Part shown: piece by piece, positions 25,092-35,104 of the stretch | Numbering within the stretch: the first letter of the stretch is position 1 | Layout of the letters: the number at the start of each line of letters is the position of its first letter | From: Methylobacterium oryzihabitans | GTDB lineage: Bacteria > Pseudomonadota > Alphaproteobacteria > Rhizobiales > Beijerinckiaceae | Assembly: GCF_004004555.2 (NCBI RefSeq) | Contig: NZ_SACP01000011.1 | Coordinates: 62,001 to 126,000, forward strand | Length of the DNA: 64,000 bases | Direction: 5' to 3' | Translations under genes and position numbers: made by a program | Notes under the pieces: generated by a model | What the model was told of the DNA's origin: nothing | The model's input: the letters and a program-made list of their open reading frames with translations, nothing else | Databases searched by the model: none

Positions 25092-25658
25092 ATGGTAAAA
25101 TATACTCGCGAAGTTTTCGCAGAGCAAATAAAAAAATACAGATGGGCCGTTGGCGAACACACCTATGGCGTACCTCGAGTCTTGAGATATAAATGCGATT
25201 CCAAGCTATTTATTGGTAAATACTGCTCAATCGCCGGAGAGGGAACAATATTTCTTGGTGGAAATCATCGCGCGGATTGGGTAACAACCTATCCATTCAG
25301 CCATATTGATGAGCGCGCAAGCCATATCAAAGGTCATCCGGCAACGAGGGGCGATGTCACCATCGGGAATGACGTGTGGATCGGGCTCGGAGCTACAATC
25401 ATGTCGGGCGTCACGATCGGAGATGGTGCCTGCATAGGAGCAGGAGCCCTCGTGACCAGAGATATTCCAGCCTACGGCATCTGCGGCGGCAATCCCGCGA
25501 AATTGATCAAGATGCGCTTTGAAGCAGACATCATCGAAGAGCTTCTCGAGATCAAATGGTGGAACTGGTCCGACGAAAAAGTCGTGGAATTTTATCCACT
25601 TCTCCTGAGCGACGATATCAGAGCTTTCATCCGGGAAGCAAAATCACGAGACGACTAA
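25092..25658 (+). CDS. CatB-like hexapeptide-repeat acetyltransferase
   Basis: A 188-residue left-handed beta-helix acyltransferase of the xenobiotic acetyltransferase group. It has hexad repeats such as IGKYCSI, VTIGNDVWIGLGATIMSG and VTIGDGACIGAGALVT, then the family's IPAYGICGGNPAKLIKMRF end segment and a C-terminal helix. It likely O- or N-acetylates a sugar with acetyl-CoA. The ATG at 25092 has GGAG eight bases upstream; a GTG two codons earlier is possible. The gene is much more AT-rich than the nitrate operon beside it, consistent with transfer, and begins an island with other sugar-modifying genes. Confidence 0.85.
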   Translation: MVKYTREVFAEQIKKYRWAVGEHTYGVPRVLRYKCDSKLFIGKYCSIAGEGTIFLGGNHRADWVTTYPFSHIDERASHIKGHPATRGDVTIGNDVWIGLGATIMSGVTIGDGACIGAGALVTRDIPAYGICGGNPAKLIKMRFEADIIEELLEIKWWNWSDEKVVEFYPLLLSDDIRAFIREAKSRDD

Positions 25659-26610
25659 GAGATATTTCTTGTATTTCAGTTCATGAGCTTGCCGCGCTGT
25701 GCAAAACCGCAAGCGTAAGCGTGCCGTATCAGCCATCATCCCAGTGACCGGTCTTCCGAACAGTGAACATCCCGCCGAAACTTGGGACGGAGCCATCGAT
25801 CGCACTCGACTCGCCTGCCGCGTTCCCAGCATCCAGGCGCGCCATACACTGATGCATGCGGAACACGACCAGTGAACGCGACGCTCCACGATCATCCACC
25901 GCGGGAGATCACACAGGAACCGCAATTGGTCCGATTTGATCATGAGCCCGCAAATCAGCGCACGAGATATTCGGTCGGCAGTACGGACGCAAGGACAGAG
26001 CGATAGGACAATTCTTGCACATCGTGTTCGCCCGAGACCACCAACCGACCCATCCTCACCTCGACTTCGGCCATTTTCGGCAAGCCGGAGGCCCAAGCGG
26101 AGCAGGTGGTGACGGGTGGGCGGCACCATTTCAACCAGGGGTCACCGCCACGCCCAGCTTGCCCGCCCGCTTCGCCGGGGCCCCGACGACCCGAAGCAGA
26201 TTCTGACGTAGTTCGTGCGGCGTTGTAGCATCGAGGTCATGTTCCGGAAGACCCAAGCCCATCGCGGCATCGAGGCCTGGCGTCAGTGGTTGGACAAGGC
26301 GATCAGGCACACCACGCGCTGCCTGATGGCTCTGGTCTCGATCCATCACCCTGCTTGGCCGACCGCCTACCCCCGCGAGCGCCGCAAAGCAGCACAGGCT
26401 GCTGGTCCCCCAAACCTTTTCGGATGCCCGGGCCAGCGCGCGTCGGGCTCTGGCGCGAGCGGGCCGTGGCAACATTCCGGCACAAGCGGCACAGAACGAA
26501 ACCTCGCTTCGCTCTGCCCCGCCCCGGGGCCTGACCCTCTCTGCAACGCAGCCTGATCAACCAGAGTCGAGATCAGTTCAAGCAGACCCACAGCCACCAA
26601 TCAGATGCGC
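25659..26610. other. Intermediate-GC region without a recognisable gene
   Basis: About 950 bases between the acetyltransferase and the methyltransferase-like gene. Open frames exist on both strands (for example 25644-26129 minus and 26215-26556 plus) but none has a convincing start, domain or codon bias, and both strands carry scattered stops. It reads like decayed DNA, perhaps remnants of a mobile element, but no terminal repeats or transposase motif could be identified. Confidence 0.4.
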
Positions 26611-27351
26611 CTATGTCTTCAAACCGCCTAGAAAATCATCACTATCGACCAATTCCAAATTCGAGTAGAACTCAGAAATACTATCGGATGTCATTTCGAT
26701 TCCCGCAAATTCGGCCACAATATCTTCGTATCGCTCGGATAGAATCTTAGATGATCTATCCAGGCCATTGACCACGACGAGGCCAGTCGGCCTGCAGTTC
26801 AGGATAGACAACTTAAGCTCGGGGCGATATTTCATAAGGGCGGGTATGATTTTCCAAACATCTCCTGTCCAATGAGATTTATATTTTGCATCCTTCCGCA
26901 GGCTTGGCCTGCGGTCTCTCTCCGTCATTTCGGCATTGATCGGCAAGCAGTCATGAATAAACACCGTCGAAGAGTCATTCACGAAGCGTTCTATGTTTAT
27001 AAAATCCCTTAGAAGATATTCAAACACGTGCATTCCGTCAAGAAACGCCACGTCTACACCAGAGGGAAAATAATAATTTAAGTCTTTATTCTTGAAAAAA
27101 TCATCACTAGTGAGCTGAAAAAGGTGCAGCTCTGGCTTGTTTCCAATGATTTCTCGATCGACGATGAATCCTGGATCGACGCCCACACTCGCGCATCGAG
27201 GTATTGACAAGCTCTTTCCTTTATTTACACCTATTTCGAAGTAACTCTGTGGCTTACGAAGTTCAAAGAATTTCTCGAAGAATCTCAGATATTGCTCACC
27301 CTCCAGCTCATAGCGCTCCAAGCCATCCACAGCATTCCGTTCAACTTTCAT
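26611..27351 (-). CDS. Class I SAM methyltransferase-like protein
   Basis: A 246-residue protein with the Methyltransf_24-type layout: YFEIGVNKGKSLSI (the glycine-rich motif I region), SVGVDPG, VDVAFLDGMHVFEYLLRDF and VFIHDCLPI. The family typically modifies sugars or small molecules attached to surface glycans. The ATG at 27351 is preferred because AAAGGAG lies eight bases upstream; a GTG nine bases earlier is too close to it. The gene is AT-rich and lies in the same island as the acetyltransferase and GT61 genes. Substrate unknown. Confidence 0.65.
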   Translation of the reverse strand: MKVERNAVDGLERYELEGEQYLRFFEKFFELRKPQSYFEIGVNKGKSLSIPRCASVGVDPGFIVDREIIGNKPELHLFQLTSDDFFKNKDLNYYFPSGVDVAFLDGMHVFEYLLRDFINIERFVNDSSTVFIHDCLPINAEMTERDRRPSLRKDAKYKSHWTGDVWKIIPALMKYRPELKLSILNCRPTGLVVVNGLDRSSKILSERYEDIVAEFAGIEMTSDSISEFYSNLELVDSDDFLGGLKT

Positions 27352-27568
27352 ACCTGACACTCCTTTGCTTATTTTGTAGGCCCAATCCGGCTACCAGGGA
27401 CAGTTCGGATGATGCTCCATCCCATACATGGCGGGACGAGATTTCTCCGCGCATATAAACATGCGATTATGCCTTGTCGAAGATCGCCGACGTGGTAGCG
27501 TCGAGGATCGACGCTCAGCCTGCGATTAAGATCGGCGATTTTGGAAGGATGTATATGTTACAGGGCGA

Positions 27569-28945
27569 TCATAAATCGTTCAAATTTTTGCGAAAATCAT
27601 TTATGCCGACATCGCTTTGCAGCTTATGGCGCTTGACCAACAAATCGTAACTTGACATTATCTGATGTTTATACATTGATGTATATCTGGGATCAATTTT
27701 TGTTTTTATGAGATGCAGTGATTTTGTCAGATGCTCCGCAGCGCTCGTCAAATTGTTCTTATGCAAGTCGATGGTATACCGTCGAAATAGCTTGAAGTAA
27801 AAATAATTGTAGAACCAATGATAAGAATACTGCTCCCAACCCTGTTCTCGGTCTGCTTCAGCCAAGACAGATAAGCGACATCCAAAGAAATCATTAATGC
27901 ATTTTACAGATCGATCCAAGTCGATGCTATAAGGACAACGATTTCCAAAATTAAAGAACGGATCGTAGTCTGCAATATTGATATAAATACGCCGTCCTGG
28001 GAACAGCACATCGATTTGCAAGAAATTTATATTCGGCGACTCGGAACATAGATATACAACATCAATCGGTCTACGATCTGCACGAAAAAATATACCGTGC
28101 ATCTGCGAGCCAATATTTCCAATAAACCTATCGCAGCCGTTCCATAAAGAACATTGATTTATAATACTCTCCTGTTCCGGCCAATATATTTTAGCTCCCG
28201 CCTGTGACAGAATTTTCTCAAATATTCCTTCATTCATGGGCTTGCGCTGTATATCTCGCAATTTTGATCGCGATAGATAATGCAGATCAGCAGCCGACCC
28301 CGATTGGATGCGTCCAATGGCCTCGTTTGAGTTTATTTTTCTACGAAAAAACTCGATATAGTTCTCATTGACGTACAAACCTAGCTTGATTCCCGCTTGA
28401 GGGACAATAAGTTTTTTAACAACAACGCTTCTGTCACAAAAAACAATCCTGCTTGATGGGATGCCAAGCAGTTGAACTAACTCCAAAAGCAATTTATCCG
28501 CATTTTTTACACCTTCGGAGACTTGAAACAATATTGGCTGGCTTGCTAGATGATCCACGATCCACAATCTAGCCAGACTTTCCAGAACTACGTGACCAAA
28601 CCCCGAATATAATATTCCACCATATATTGCCTCTTCGTATATTTCTGAAGACACATTCAGATCACTTACTGAAACATCTCCAAAAACAATCCCTTCTCCC
28701 AATCTGCAAACCTGAGCGCTTAAGACTGGCTGAGCGGTCCGAATACGAAAGACACCGCCTGTATGCTTACCATTAGCTGTGCCTCGCGGAGGCTCTAAAA
28801 AAACATCCTCAACTTCCTCGAACACCAGATCTTGCGACGATATAACAATTTGATCTAAATTTTTCTGGCACAACTCCAACGACGAAGCCGGGAAGTTAGT
28901 AAGCTCGATTTGAGTGGCGCTTGATCGCGCATGCTTCAAGATCAT
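27569..28945 (-). CDS. GT61 (DUF563)-like glycosyltransferase
   Basis: A 458-residue, AT-rich gene product. The central part contains ILYSGFGHVVLESLARLW, a later HYLSRSK motif, and a motif near NIGSQMHGIFF, in the order found in glycosyltransferase family 61 proteins. The C-terminal 130 residues are helical and unassigned. It probably adds a sugar to an exopolysaccharide or LPS component in the cytoplasm. No clear ribosome binding site precedes the ATG. The 217-base gap to the methyltransferase-like gene suggests separate transcripts or a loose operon. Confidence 0.65.
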   Translation of the reverse strand: MILKHARSSATQIELTNFPASSLELCQKNLDQIVISSQDLVFEEVEDVFLEPPRGTANGKHTGGVFRIRTAQPVLSAQVCRLGEGIVFGDVSVSDLNVSSEIYEEAIYGGILYSGFGHVVLESLARLWIVDHLASQPILFQVSEGVKNADKLLLELVQLLGIPSSRIVFCDRSVVVKKLIVPQAGIKLGLYVNENYIEFFRRKINSNEAIGRIQSGSAADLHYLSRSKLRDIQRKPMNEGIFEKILSQAGAKIYWPEQESIINQCSLWNGCDRFIGNIGSQMHGIFFRADRRPIDVVYLCSESPNINFLQIDVLFPGRRIYINIADYDPFFNFGNRCPYSIDLDRSVKCINDFFGCRLSVLAEADREQGWEQYSYHWFYNYFYFKLFRRYTIDLHKNNLTSAAEHLTKSLHLIKTKIDPRYTSMYKHQIMSSYDLLVKRHKLQSDVGINDFRKNLNDL

Positions 28946-29131
28946 CGTTGCGGTCGCCGTACAAATTCGCCCAGATACGACATGTCAACATAGCCAAAAT
29001 CTCGGATACTACGAATCATCATACCTATTGGCAGATTCTCGCTGCAGTACGAACGGAGGCACCCGTGGACTAGCACCACCGAGCTTTAGAATGCAACAAG
29101 TTATGACGATTCACTCGATGTAAGGGTATTG

Positions 29132-30451
29132 CTACGCTATGGCCACCGCCGTCGCCACCCCCGCGAACAGGGCCGCCCGGAAGCGGGTGACGTGCCAGCC
29201 GTCCGCCGGCGGCGGCTGGACGGCGCCGCGGTTCAGGACGTGGGCGGCGGCGGCCGGGCCCGCGAAGGCGAGGCGGCCGTCCGGGTCGCGGCGGACCTGG
29301 AGCAGGCCGCCGGTGCCGGCCCGCTCGGGCGCCGCGAGGACGAGGCCGACGTCGTGGGCGCCCCGGCGCCCGGCGAGCAGCGCGGTCTCGTCGAAGGCCA
29401 CGACGTCGACGATGCCGGCGCGGCCCGGCTCGCGCCCGGCGAGGCGGGCGGGGGCGCGGTGGACGTAGGTGATGCCCCGCAGGCGCGACGGCACGCTGGT
29501 GCGGGCGAGCCCGGCCTCCATCCAGGCCGGGGCGACGAGATGGGTCGGCTCGGGGCGGTCGAGGGCGGCGGCCAGGATGCCGGCGTCGAAGACCGGGTGG
29601 CATTCGAGGGAGGCGCCGGAGAGCAGCGCCGCCGCGAGGCCGGTCGCGAGGCCCTTGAGGTCGGAGGGCGGCAGCAGGCTGAGGATGCGCTCGCCCGGCT
29701 CGATCCGGCCGGGAGCGAGGCAGGCGGCGGCCGCCGCCGTGAGGGCGTCGCCGTCGCGGCGCAGCGCCAGGAGCGGCCCGTCGGGCTCGGCCGCCCCCGG
29801 CAGCCGCGCGACCGGCGCCCCGGCGAGGCGGCGCGCCGCCGGCTCCGGAACCGCCGGGGCGAACGAGACGATCCCGCTGCCCGCGCCGGTGCCGCCGGCC
29901 TCGCCGCGGTGGTCGAGGACGACCCGGTCGAGGGCGATGACGCCGTCGGGGACGTGGGGGCCGAAGGCGGCGAGGAAGCGCAGGGGGAAGTAGCGGGCCG
30001 CGACCCGGCACAGGCGCTCCGCCGGCCGGTCCGGGCCGAGCTGGCCCTGGGTCAGGATGGCGGCGACCTGCGCCCGCTCCACCGCCTCCAGCAGGCGGTC
30101 CTCGCTCCAGGTGACCGGGAGCAGGCACGGCACGTGCCCGGCCTGCTCGACGGCGAGCAGGGTGAGGTGGTGCTCGGCGATGCCGGCCATGCACAGGCCG
30201 ACCGGGCTGCCCGGCGGCAGCCCGAGCCGAACCAGCCCCGCCGCGAGGCGCGCGACGATCTCGCGGGCGGCGGCGTAGGTCCAGGTGATCGGCGGCCGGC
30301 CGCACCATTCCGCCTTGCCGGGCTGGTCGATGAACGCGACCCGCGCCGGATGATGGTCGGCCACCGCCCCGAGCAGGGCGCCCAGCCCGAGGCTCCGGGG
30401 CTCCGGAGCGGGAGCCGTCTCGTCCCGTCGCACCGCCTGCTGAGCCGCCAC
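29132..30451 (-). CDS. Degenerate AMP-binding (ANL superfamily) ligase-like protein
   Basis: A 439-residue protein resembling the N-terminal domain of acyl-CoA synthetases: an ARVAFIDQPG start, TWTYAAAREIVARLAAGLVRLGL, then a VGLCMAGIAEHHLTLLAVEQAGHVPCLL segment. The Ser/Thr/Gly-rich phosphate loop (usually TSGTTGxPKG) and the later YGxTE and GD motifs are not found, and the normal C-terminal domain is missing. Catalysis is therefore doubtful. The GTG start has GGAG seven bases upstream and codon bias looks intact, so it is probably expressed. Function unknown. Confidence 0.6.
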   Translation of the reverse strand: MAAQQAVRRDETAPAPEPRSLGLGALLGAVADHHPARVAFIDQPGKAEWCGRPPITWTYAAAREIVARLAAGLVRLGLPPGSPVGLCMAGIAEHHLTLLAVEQAGHVPCLLPVTWSEDRLLEAVERAQVAAILTQGQLGPDRPAERLCRVAARYFPLRFLAAFGPHVPDGVIALDRVVLDHRGEAGGTGAGSGIVSFAPAVPEPAARRLAGAPVARLPGAAEPDGPLLALRRDGDALTAAAAACLAPGRIEPGERILSLLPPSDLKGLATGLAAALLSGASLECHPVFDAGILAAALDRPEPTHLVAPAWMEAGLARTSVPSRLRGITYVHRAPARLAGREPGRAGIVDVVAFDETALLAGRRGAHDVGLVLAAPERAGTGGLLQVRRDPDGRLAFAGPAAAAHVLNRGAVQPPPADGWHVTRFRAALFAGVATAVAIA

Positions 30452-30829
30452 CGCACCACTCCGCTGTCGCGCCGGGCAGGTTGGGGTCGCATGGTTAAGA
30501 TGCGCTTAAGCCCGCGCGCCGCCGATTGTCCCGGCGGCGGCGCGGTTTTCCCTCGCCAGGACCGGCCGCGTGGAGTAGGGGACCGGCGACGCCCGGCCCG
30601 GGCGGATCACGCCCGCGCCGATCCGCCCGGGCCGGGCGTCGCCTCCGCTCCGGAGGCGGGCGCTCCAGTCATGCCTTCGCCTCAATCGGAGGGGAAGCAG
30701 GCGCCCGAGAGCCGAGCGGGTCCGTCGCCCGCGCCGCGCTGGTCCGCGGGCGGGGCAGGGCCCGAAGCGGGCACCCGCGCCGTTCCGGCCGCCGTCGTCG
30801 GCCCTGCCGTTTTGAGGGGTTCCTACCTG
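30452..30829. other. Divergent intergenic region with a large perfect hairpin
   Basis: This 378-base gap separates the divergent ligase-like gene and ialB, so it must carry both promoters. A 24-base perfect inverted repeat occupies 30585-30643. No gene is seen; the long frame upstream of ialB on the plus strand is a GC-rich open frame without family features. Confidence 0.5.
30585..30643. repeat. Perfect 24-base inverted repeat with 11-base loop
   Basis: The left arm 30585-30608 and right arm 30620-30643 are exactly complementary over 24 bases, nearly all G/C, around ACGCCCGCGCC. There is no T-tract on either side, so it does not look like a plain terminator. It lies roughly 187 bases before the ialB start, in the 5' region. 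Confidence 0.9.
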
Positions 30830-31597
30830 ATGTTCATCGCGAATCGTTTCGGGCTCCGGGCCGCCGCCTGCCTCGCCCTGGGCGGCCTCGCGCTCGGCCT
30901 CGCGAGCGCGCCCGCCCTGGCCCAGCCCAAGAAGCCGGCCGCCCCGGCTCCCGCCGCCCCCGCGCCCGCCCCGGCGGCGCCGGCCGCGCAGGGTCAGGCG
31001 CAGCAGACCGGCCCGATGGTGGTGCAGGTGAAGTCCGAGCCGTCCCAGGCCGACTGGACCAAGGTCTGCGGCAAGGACCAGGGCAGCGGCGCCGAGGTCT
31101 GCTACACCACCCGCGACTTCGTCTCCGACCAGGGCCAGGCGGTGCTGGCGGTCGCGGTCTACGACATGAAGGGGCCGCAGAGCGCCCGCGTGGTGCGCTT
31201 CCTGCTGCCGCTCGGCCTGCTGCTCCAGCCAGGCGTGCGCTTCGCCGTCGACCAGGGTCAGCCGACCCCCGGCCGCTACGCGGTCTGCTTCCCGAACGGC
31301 TGCTTCGCCGAGGTGGCGGGCGTCAAGGACGACGTCGTCAACGCGATGAAGAAGGGCACGATCCTGAACGTCAGCGTCCAGAATCAGGTCCAGCGCGAAG
31401 TCACCTTCGCGGTGCCGCTCGCCGGCTTCGGCAAGGCGTTCGACGGCCCGCCGATCGACCCGAAGGTGCTCGAGGAGCAGCAGAAGAAGCTCCAGGAGGA
31501 GTTGCAGAAGCGCAGCGAGGAGATGCGCAAGCAGCTCGAGTCGCAGAACGCCGGCAAGCCGGGCGCTCCGGCGGCGAACGCCGCGCCCAAGCCCTGA
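30830..31597 (+). CDS. ialB: Invasion-associated locus B (IalB) family periplasmic protein
   Basis: A 255-residue secreted protein. The signal peptide is about residues 1-31 (cleavage after ASAPALA), followed by a Pro/Ala linker. The IalB domain has WTKVCGKDQGSGAEVCYTTRDF and GRYAVCFPNGCFAEV, whose cysteines probably form disulfides. The last 50 residues are a Gln/Glu/Lys-rich coiled coil plus a Pro/Ala tail. The ATG at 30830 has GAGGGG nine bases upstream. IalB proteins are widespread in Rhizobiales envelopes; their function outside Bartonella is poorly defined. Confidence 0.88.
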   Translation: MFIANRFGLRAAACLALGGLALGLASAPALAQPKKPAAPAPAAPAPAPAAPAAQGQAQQTGPMVVQVKSEPSQADWTKVCGKDQGSGAEVCYTTRDFVSDQGQAVLAVAVYDMKGPQSARVVRFLLPLGLLLQPGVRFAVDQGQPTPGRYAVCFPNGCFAEVAGVKDDVVNAMKKGTILNVSVQNQVQREVTFAVPLAGFGKAFDGPPIDPKVLEEQQKKLQEELQKRSEEMRKQLESQNAGKPGAPAANAAPKP

Positions 31598-31658
31598 CGT
31601 CGAAGACCTGATCCTCGAAGCCTGACCTTCCGGCCGGGCGCGGACGGATCCGACGACC

Positions 31659-31688
31659 GGAGGGCCGGGCGGCGACGCCCGGCCCTCC
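31659..31688 (+). terminator. Terminator-like hairpin after ialB
   Basis: GGAGGGCCGGGCG pairs perfectly with CGCCCGGCCCTCC over 13 bases around a GCGA tetraloop, 61 bases after the ialB stop. No T-run follows, so it may be Rho-linked or only stabilise the 3' end. Confidence 0.6.
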
Positions 31689-31820
31689 CTGCATGGCGCG
31701 GGACCGGCCGAACGCAATCTTCGGTTGAGAATACCGGCACCATCCTGCGCAGCCACACCCATCCTTAACGGCTGCGGCGCACGCTCCGGCACTAAAGTTC
31801 GTCAGAGCCGGGGAAGCGTC

Positions 31821-33512
31821 GTGCCGTTGCTGGGTCGAGTTCGGATCGCCACCAAGATCTTCGCCATCATCGCCGGAATCGGCGTCGTGGTCGGGGGCTG
31901 CGTCTGGTACGCCCAGGCCCAGATGACCGCCATCGACGACGCATACGGCCGGTTCATCCGCTCCGACGCGCGGGCGGTCGAGAGCGCCCAGCGCCTGAAC
32001 CAGCAGATCTACAAGCTCAACTACTTCGTCTACCGGACGCTCGGCGAGACCTACGTCGAGTTCAAGAAGGCGGCCGGGGCCGGCTTCGAGGCGACGCTGC
32101 CGGAGATCAAGGAGACCCTCGCGGCGCTCAAGGCGCAGGTGCCCGAGTTCGCCAAGGCGGTCTCCGCCCAGGAGGCGCGGGTCGACCGCTTCCTTCAGGA
32201 GGTGGTCGAGGTGCGCCGCCTCGCCGGCATGAACATGAACGAGGACGCCCTCGACCTCATCCACGAGAAGATCGACCCGACCTTCGACGCGATGGTGCAG
32301 GAGGGCAACTCCCTGAGCGATCGGATCCAGGCGGCGATGGGCCGGGGCTCGGACACGCTGACCCGGCAGACCGATGCCACCCGCCACGCGCTGATCGGCG
32401 TCAGCGCCGCCGGCCTGCTCCTCGGGCTGCTGACCGCGGCCCTGGTCACCGTCTTCGGCATCACCCGGCCGATCGGGCGGCTGGTCGGGATCCTGCAGCG
32501 GATGGCCCGCGGCGAGAGCGAGGCGCCGATCGCCGAGGCGCGGCGCGGCGACGAGATCGGCGCGGTGGCGCGGGCCGTCGAGGACATCCGCACGCTGGTG
32601 GCGCGCAAGGCCGTCGAGCAGGCCGAGGCGGCACGGATCGCCGACGAGGCCGCCGCCGAGGCCCGGCGCCGGGCGATGCTCGATCTCGCCGACGGCTTCG
32701 AGAGGGCGGTGGGCGGCATCGTCGGGGACGTGTCGTCCGCCGCGGGCGAGCTGCAATCGACCGCCTCGACCATGACGGCGACCGCCGCCGAGACCGCCGC
32801 GCAATCCACCGCCGTCGCGGCCGCCGCCGAGCAGGCGGCCTCGAACGTCAGCACCGTCGCGGCGGCGGCGGAGGAACTCGGCGCCTCGGTCCAGGAGATC
32901 GGCCGGCAGGTCTCGGGCTCGGCGGCGCTCGCCCAGAGCGCGGTCGCGGAGGCCGACGAGACCGCGCAGCTCGTGCAGGACCTCAGCGGCGCGGTGACGC
33001 GGATCGGCGACGTGGTGACGATGATCACCGGCATCGCCGGCCAGACCAACCTGCTGGCGCTCAACGCCACCATCGAGGCCGCCCGCGCCGGCGAGGCGGG
33101 CCGCGGCTTCGCCGTGGTGGCGGCCGAGGTCAAGGAACTCGCCGGGCAGACGGCGCGGGCCACCGACGAGATCACCGCCCAGATCGGCCGCATCCAGGGC
33201 TCGACCGGGCAGGCGGTGCAGGCGATCGGCGGGATCGGCGCGCGCATCCGCGAGATTAGCGTGGTCGCGAGCAGCATCGCGGCGGCGGTGGAGCAGCAGG
33301 GGGCGGCGACCCAGGAGATCGTGCGCAACGTCGCGCAGGCCGCGACCGGCACGGTCGAGGTGACCCGCAACATCGCGGGCGTCGCCGGAGCCGCCGAGGG
33401 AACCGGCGCCGCCGCCCACGACCTGCTCGCCTCGGCCTCGGCGCTGTCGCGCCAGTCCGGCGAGCTCGGGACCGAGGTCGCCCGCTTCCTCGCGACGGTG
33501 CGGGCGGCCTGA
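31821..33512 (+). CDS. Methyl-accepting chemotaxis protein
   Basis: A 563-residue chemoreceptor. TM1 is about residues 9-30 and TM2 about 190-213, enclosing a helical periplasmic sensor of some 155 residues. The HAMP domain follows (about 213-265, starting [11 protein letters not shown]). The signalling domain contains the conserved hairpin tip [20 protein letters not shown], then [15 protein letters not shown]. No C-terminal CheR-binding pentapeptide is seen. The GTG start at 31821 is chosen because GGGGAAG lies about six bases before it and the protein then begins directly at TM1. The ligand is unknown. Confidence 0.93.
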   Translation: MPLLGRVRIATKIFAIIAGIGVVVGGCVWYAQAQMTAIDDAYGRFIRSDARAVESAQRLNQQIYKLNYFVYRTLGETYVEFKKAAGAGFEATLPEIKETLAALKAQVPEFAKAVSAQEARVDRFLQEVVEVRRLAGMNMNEDALDLIHEKIDPTFDAMVQEGNSLSDRIQAAMGRGSDTLTRQTDATRHALIGVSAAGLLLGLLTAALVTVFGITRPIGRLVGILQRMARGESEAPIAEARRGDEIGAVARAVEDIRTLVARKAVEQAEAARIADEAAAEARRRAMLDLADGFERAVGGIVGDVSSAAGELQSTASTMTATAAETAAQSTAVAAAAEQAASNVSTVAAAAEELGASVQEIGRQVSGSAALAQSAVAEADETAQLVQDLSGAVTRIGDVVTMITGIAGQTNLLALNATIEAARAGEAGRGFAVVAAEVKELAGQTARATDEITAQIGRIQGSTGQAVQAIGGIGARIREISVVASSIAAAVEQQGAATQEIVRNVAQAATGTVEVTRNIAGVAGAAEGTGAAAHDLLASASALSRQSGELGTEVARFLATVRAA

Positions 33513-33558
33513 GGCGACCGCCCCGCCGCCGGCCCTGTCGGGCCGGCGGCCCGGAGCG

Positions 33559-33927
33559 TCAGTTCGCCGCCTCGGCGCGGATGCGGTAGGCGCCGTTGGC
33601 GTCGCGCTCGAACAGCTCCGGGATGCGGGCGTGGCGCAGGGTCTCGCCGGAGGTGTCGGGCACGAGGTTCTGCTCCGAGACGTAGGCGACGTACTCGGTC
33701 TCCTGGTTCTCGGCGAGCAGGTGGTAGAACGGCTGGTCCTTGGCCGGGCGGACCTCCTCGGGGATCGCCTGCCACCATTCCTCGGTGTTGCTGAACACCG
33801 GATCGACGTCGAAGATGATGCCGCGGAACGGATAGACGCGGTGGCGCACCACCGCGCCGATGTTGAACTTGGCGCGGCGGATCGCCGGAGGCGGGGCGGG
33901 GGAGACGGGGGCGAGCGGCGCGGGCAT
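33559..33927 (-). CDS. hspQ: Heat shock protein HspQ (hemimethylated-DNA-binding fold)
   Basis: A 122-residue protein with the HspQ/YccV domain: KFNIGAVVRHRVYPFRGIIFDVDP, FSNTEEWW, QPFYHLLAENQETEYVAYVSEQNLV. HspQ in Enterobacteria adjusts Lon protease specificity and binds hemimethylated oriC DNA. The N-terminal 15 residues are Pro/Ala-rich. It is convergent with the chemoreceptor gene, 46 bases apart. Confidence 0.92.
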   Translation of the reverse strand: MPAPLAPVSPAPPPAIRRAKFNIGAVVRHRVYPFRGIIFDVDPVFSNTEEWWQAIPEEVRPAKDQPFYHLLAENQETEYVAYVSEQNLVPDTSGETLRHARIPELFERDANGAYRIRAEAAN

Positions 33928-34036
33928 GGAACGGATCGGTGGCGTGAACTCGATCCCAGATAGTCGATCCGTGCCGGATTGACACCGGAAATCGCGGTCC
34001 GCCGCCGCCCCATGACCGTATCGTGAAGGGCCGTCC

Positions 34037-35104
34037 TCAGCCGCCCGCCGCGCCGGGCAGGCCGTAGCTGCGGGCGAGGTCCGGGTCCTTGGCGGCCACC
34101 AGCCGGGCGAGGTTCACGATCACGCTCGCCTGCTTCCAGGTGGCGTCGTCCTGCATCTTGCCGTCGAGCATCACCGCGCCGGTGCCGTCGGGCATCGCCT
34201 CCAGGATGCGCAGCGCGAAGGCGACCTCGGCCGGGTCGGGGGCGAAGACCGACTTGGCGAGGGCGACCTGGCTCGGATGCAGGGTCCAGGCGCCGGCGCA
34301 GCCCATCAGGAAGGCGTTGCGGAACTGCGCCTCGCAGGCGGCGGCGTCGGAGAAGTCGCCGAACGGGCCGTAGAACGCCTTGATGCCGTTGGCCTGGCAG
34401 GCATCGACCATCCGGGCGATGGTGTAGTGCCACAGGTCCTGCTGGGCGTGGGCGCGCGGCCCGCCATCGGGGGAGGGATCGGCGATCACCCGGTAGTCGG
34501 GATGGCCGCCGCCGACCCGGGTGGTCTTCATGCCGCGGGAGGCCGCGAGGTCGGCCGGGCCGAGGCTCATGCCGTGCATCCGCGGCGAGGCGCACGCGAT
34601 GGCGTCGACGTTGGCGACGCCCTCGGCGGTCTCCAAGATGGCGTGGACCAGGATCGGCTTGGTCACCCCCGCCCGCGCCTCGAGCTGGGCGAGGAGCTGG
34701 TCGACGTAGTGGATGTCCCACGGCCCCTCGACCTTCGGCACCATCACGACGTCGAGCCGGTCGCCGACCTCGGTGACGATCTCGAACAGGTCGTCGAGGA
34801 TCCACGGGCTGTTGAGCGCATTGATGCGCGTCCACAGGCCGGTGCCGGCGGCGGCGAAGTCGGTCGCCCGCGCCATGGCGATGAAGCCCTTGCGGGCGGC
34901 GAGCTTCTGGTCGGCCGGGACCGCGTCCTCGAGGTTGCCGAGCACCACGTCGACCTGGGTCGCGAGCTCCGGCACCCGGGCCCGGACCTTGTCGTTGTGC
35001 GGCGGCACGAAGTGGATCATCCGCTCCAGCCGCACCGGCAGCTCGCGGAAGGGAGCGGGGGCGCCGGTGGCGAGCGGCTGGAAGAAACGGCGCGGCAGCT
35101 TCAT
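34037..35104 (-). CDS. CoA ester lyase, CitE/malyl-CoA lyase family
   Basis: A roughly 355-residue HpcH/HpaI aldolase-fold enzyme. [13 protein letters not shown] carries the acidic metal-site motif, [11 protein letters not shown] and [36 protein letters not shown] form the active-site strands, and [16 protein letters not shown] plus LHPSQVALA match malyl-CoA/beta-methylmalyl-CoA lyases. In Methylobacterium such enzymes serve the serine and ethylmalonyl-CoA pathways, but this one differs from the main malyl-CoA lyase at the N-terminus, so it is probably a paralogue with related acyl-CoA substrates. The start at 35104 gives the family-typical MKLPRRFF beginning. Confidence 0.85.
   Translation of the reverse strand: MKLPRRFFQPLATGAPAPFRELPVRLERMIHFVPPHNDKVRARVPELATQVDVVLGNLEDAVPADQKLAARKGFIAMARATDFAAAGTGLWTRINALNSPWILDDLFEIVTEVGDRLDVVMVPKVEGPWDIHYVDQLLAQLEARAGVTKPILVHAILETAEGVANVDAIACASPRMHGMSLGPADLAASRGMKTTRVGGGHPDYRVIADPSPDGGPRAHAQQDLWHYTIARMVDACQANGIKAFYGPFGDFSDAAACEAQFRNAFLMGCAGAWTLHPSQVALAKSVFAPDPAEVAFALRILEAMPDGTGAVMLDGKMQDDATWKQASVIVNLARLVAAKDPDLARSYGLPGAAGG

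Noticed and set aside
25644..26129. Possible gene on the minus strand between the acetyltransferase and methyltransferase-like genes
   Set aside because: No recognisable domain, poor codon bias, no ribosome site; it probably belongs to decayed DNA.
26215..26556. Plus-strand frame of 113 codons
   Set aside because: No family resemblance and several overlapping frames on both strands; no support for translation.
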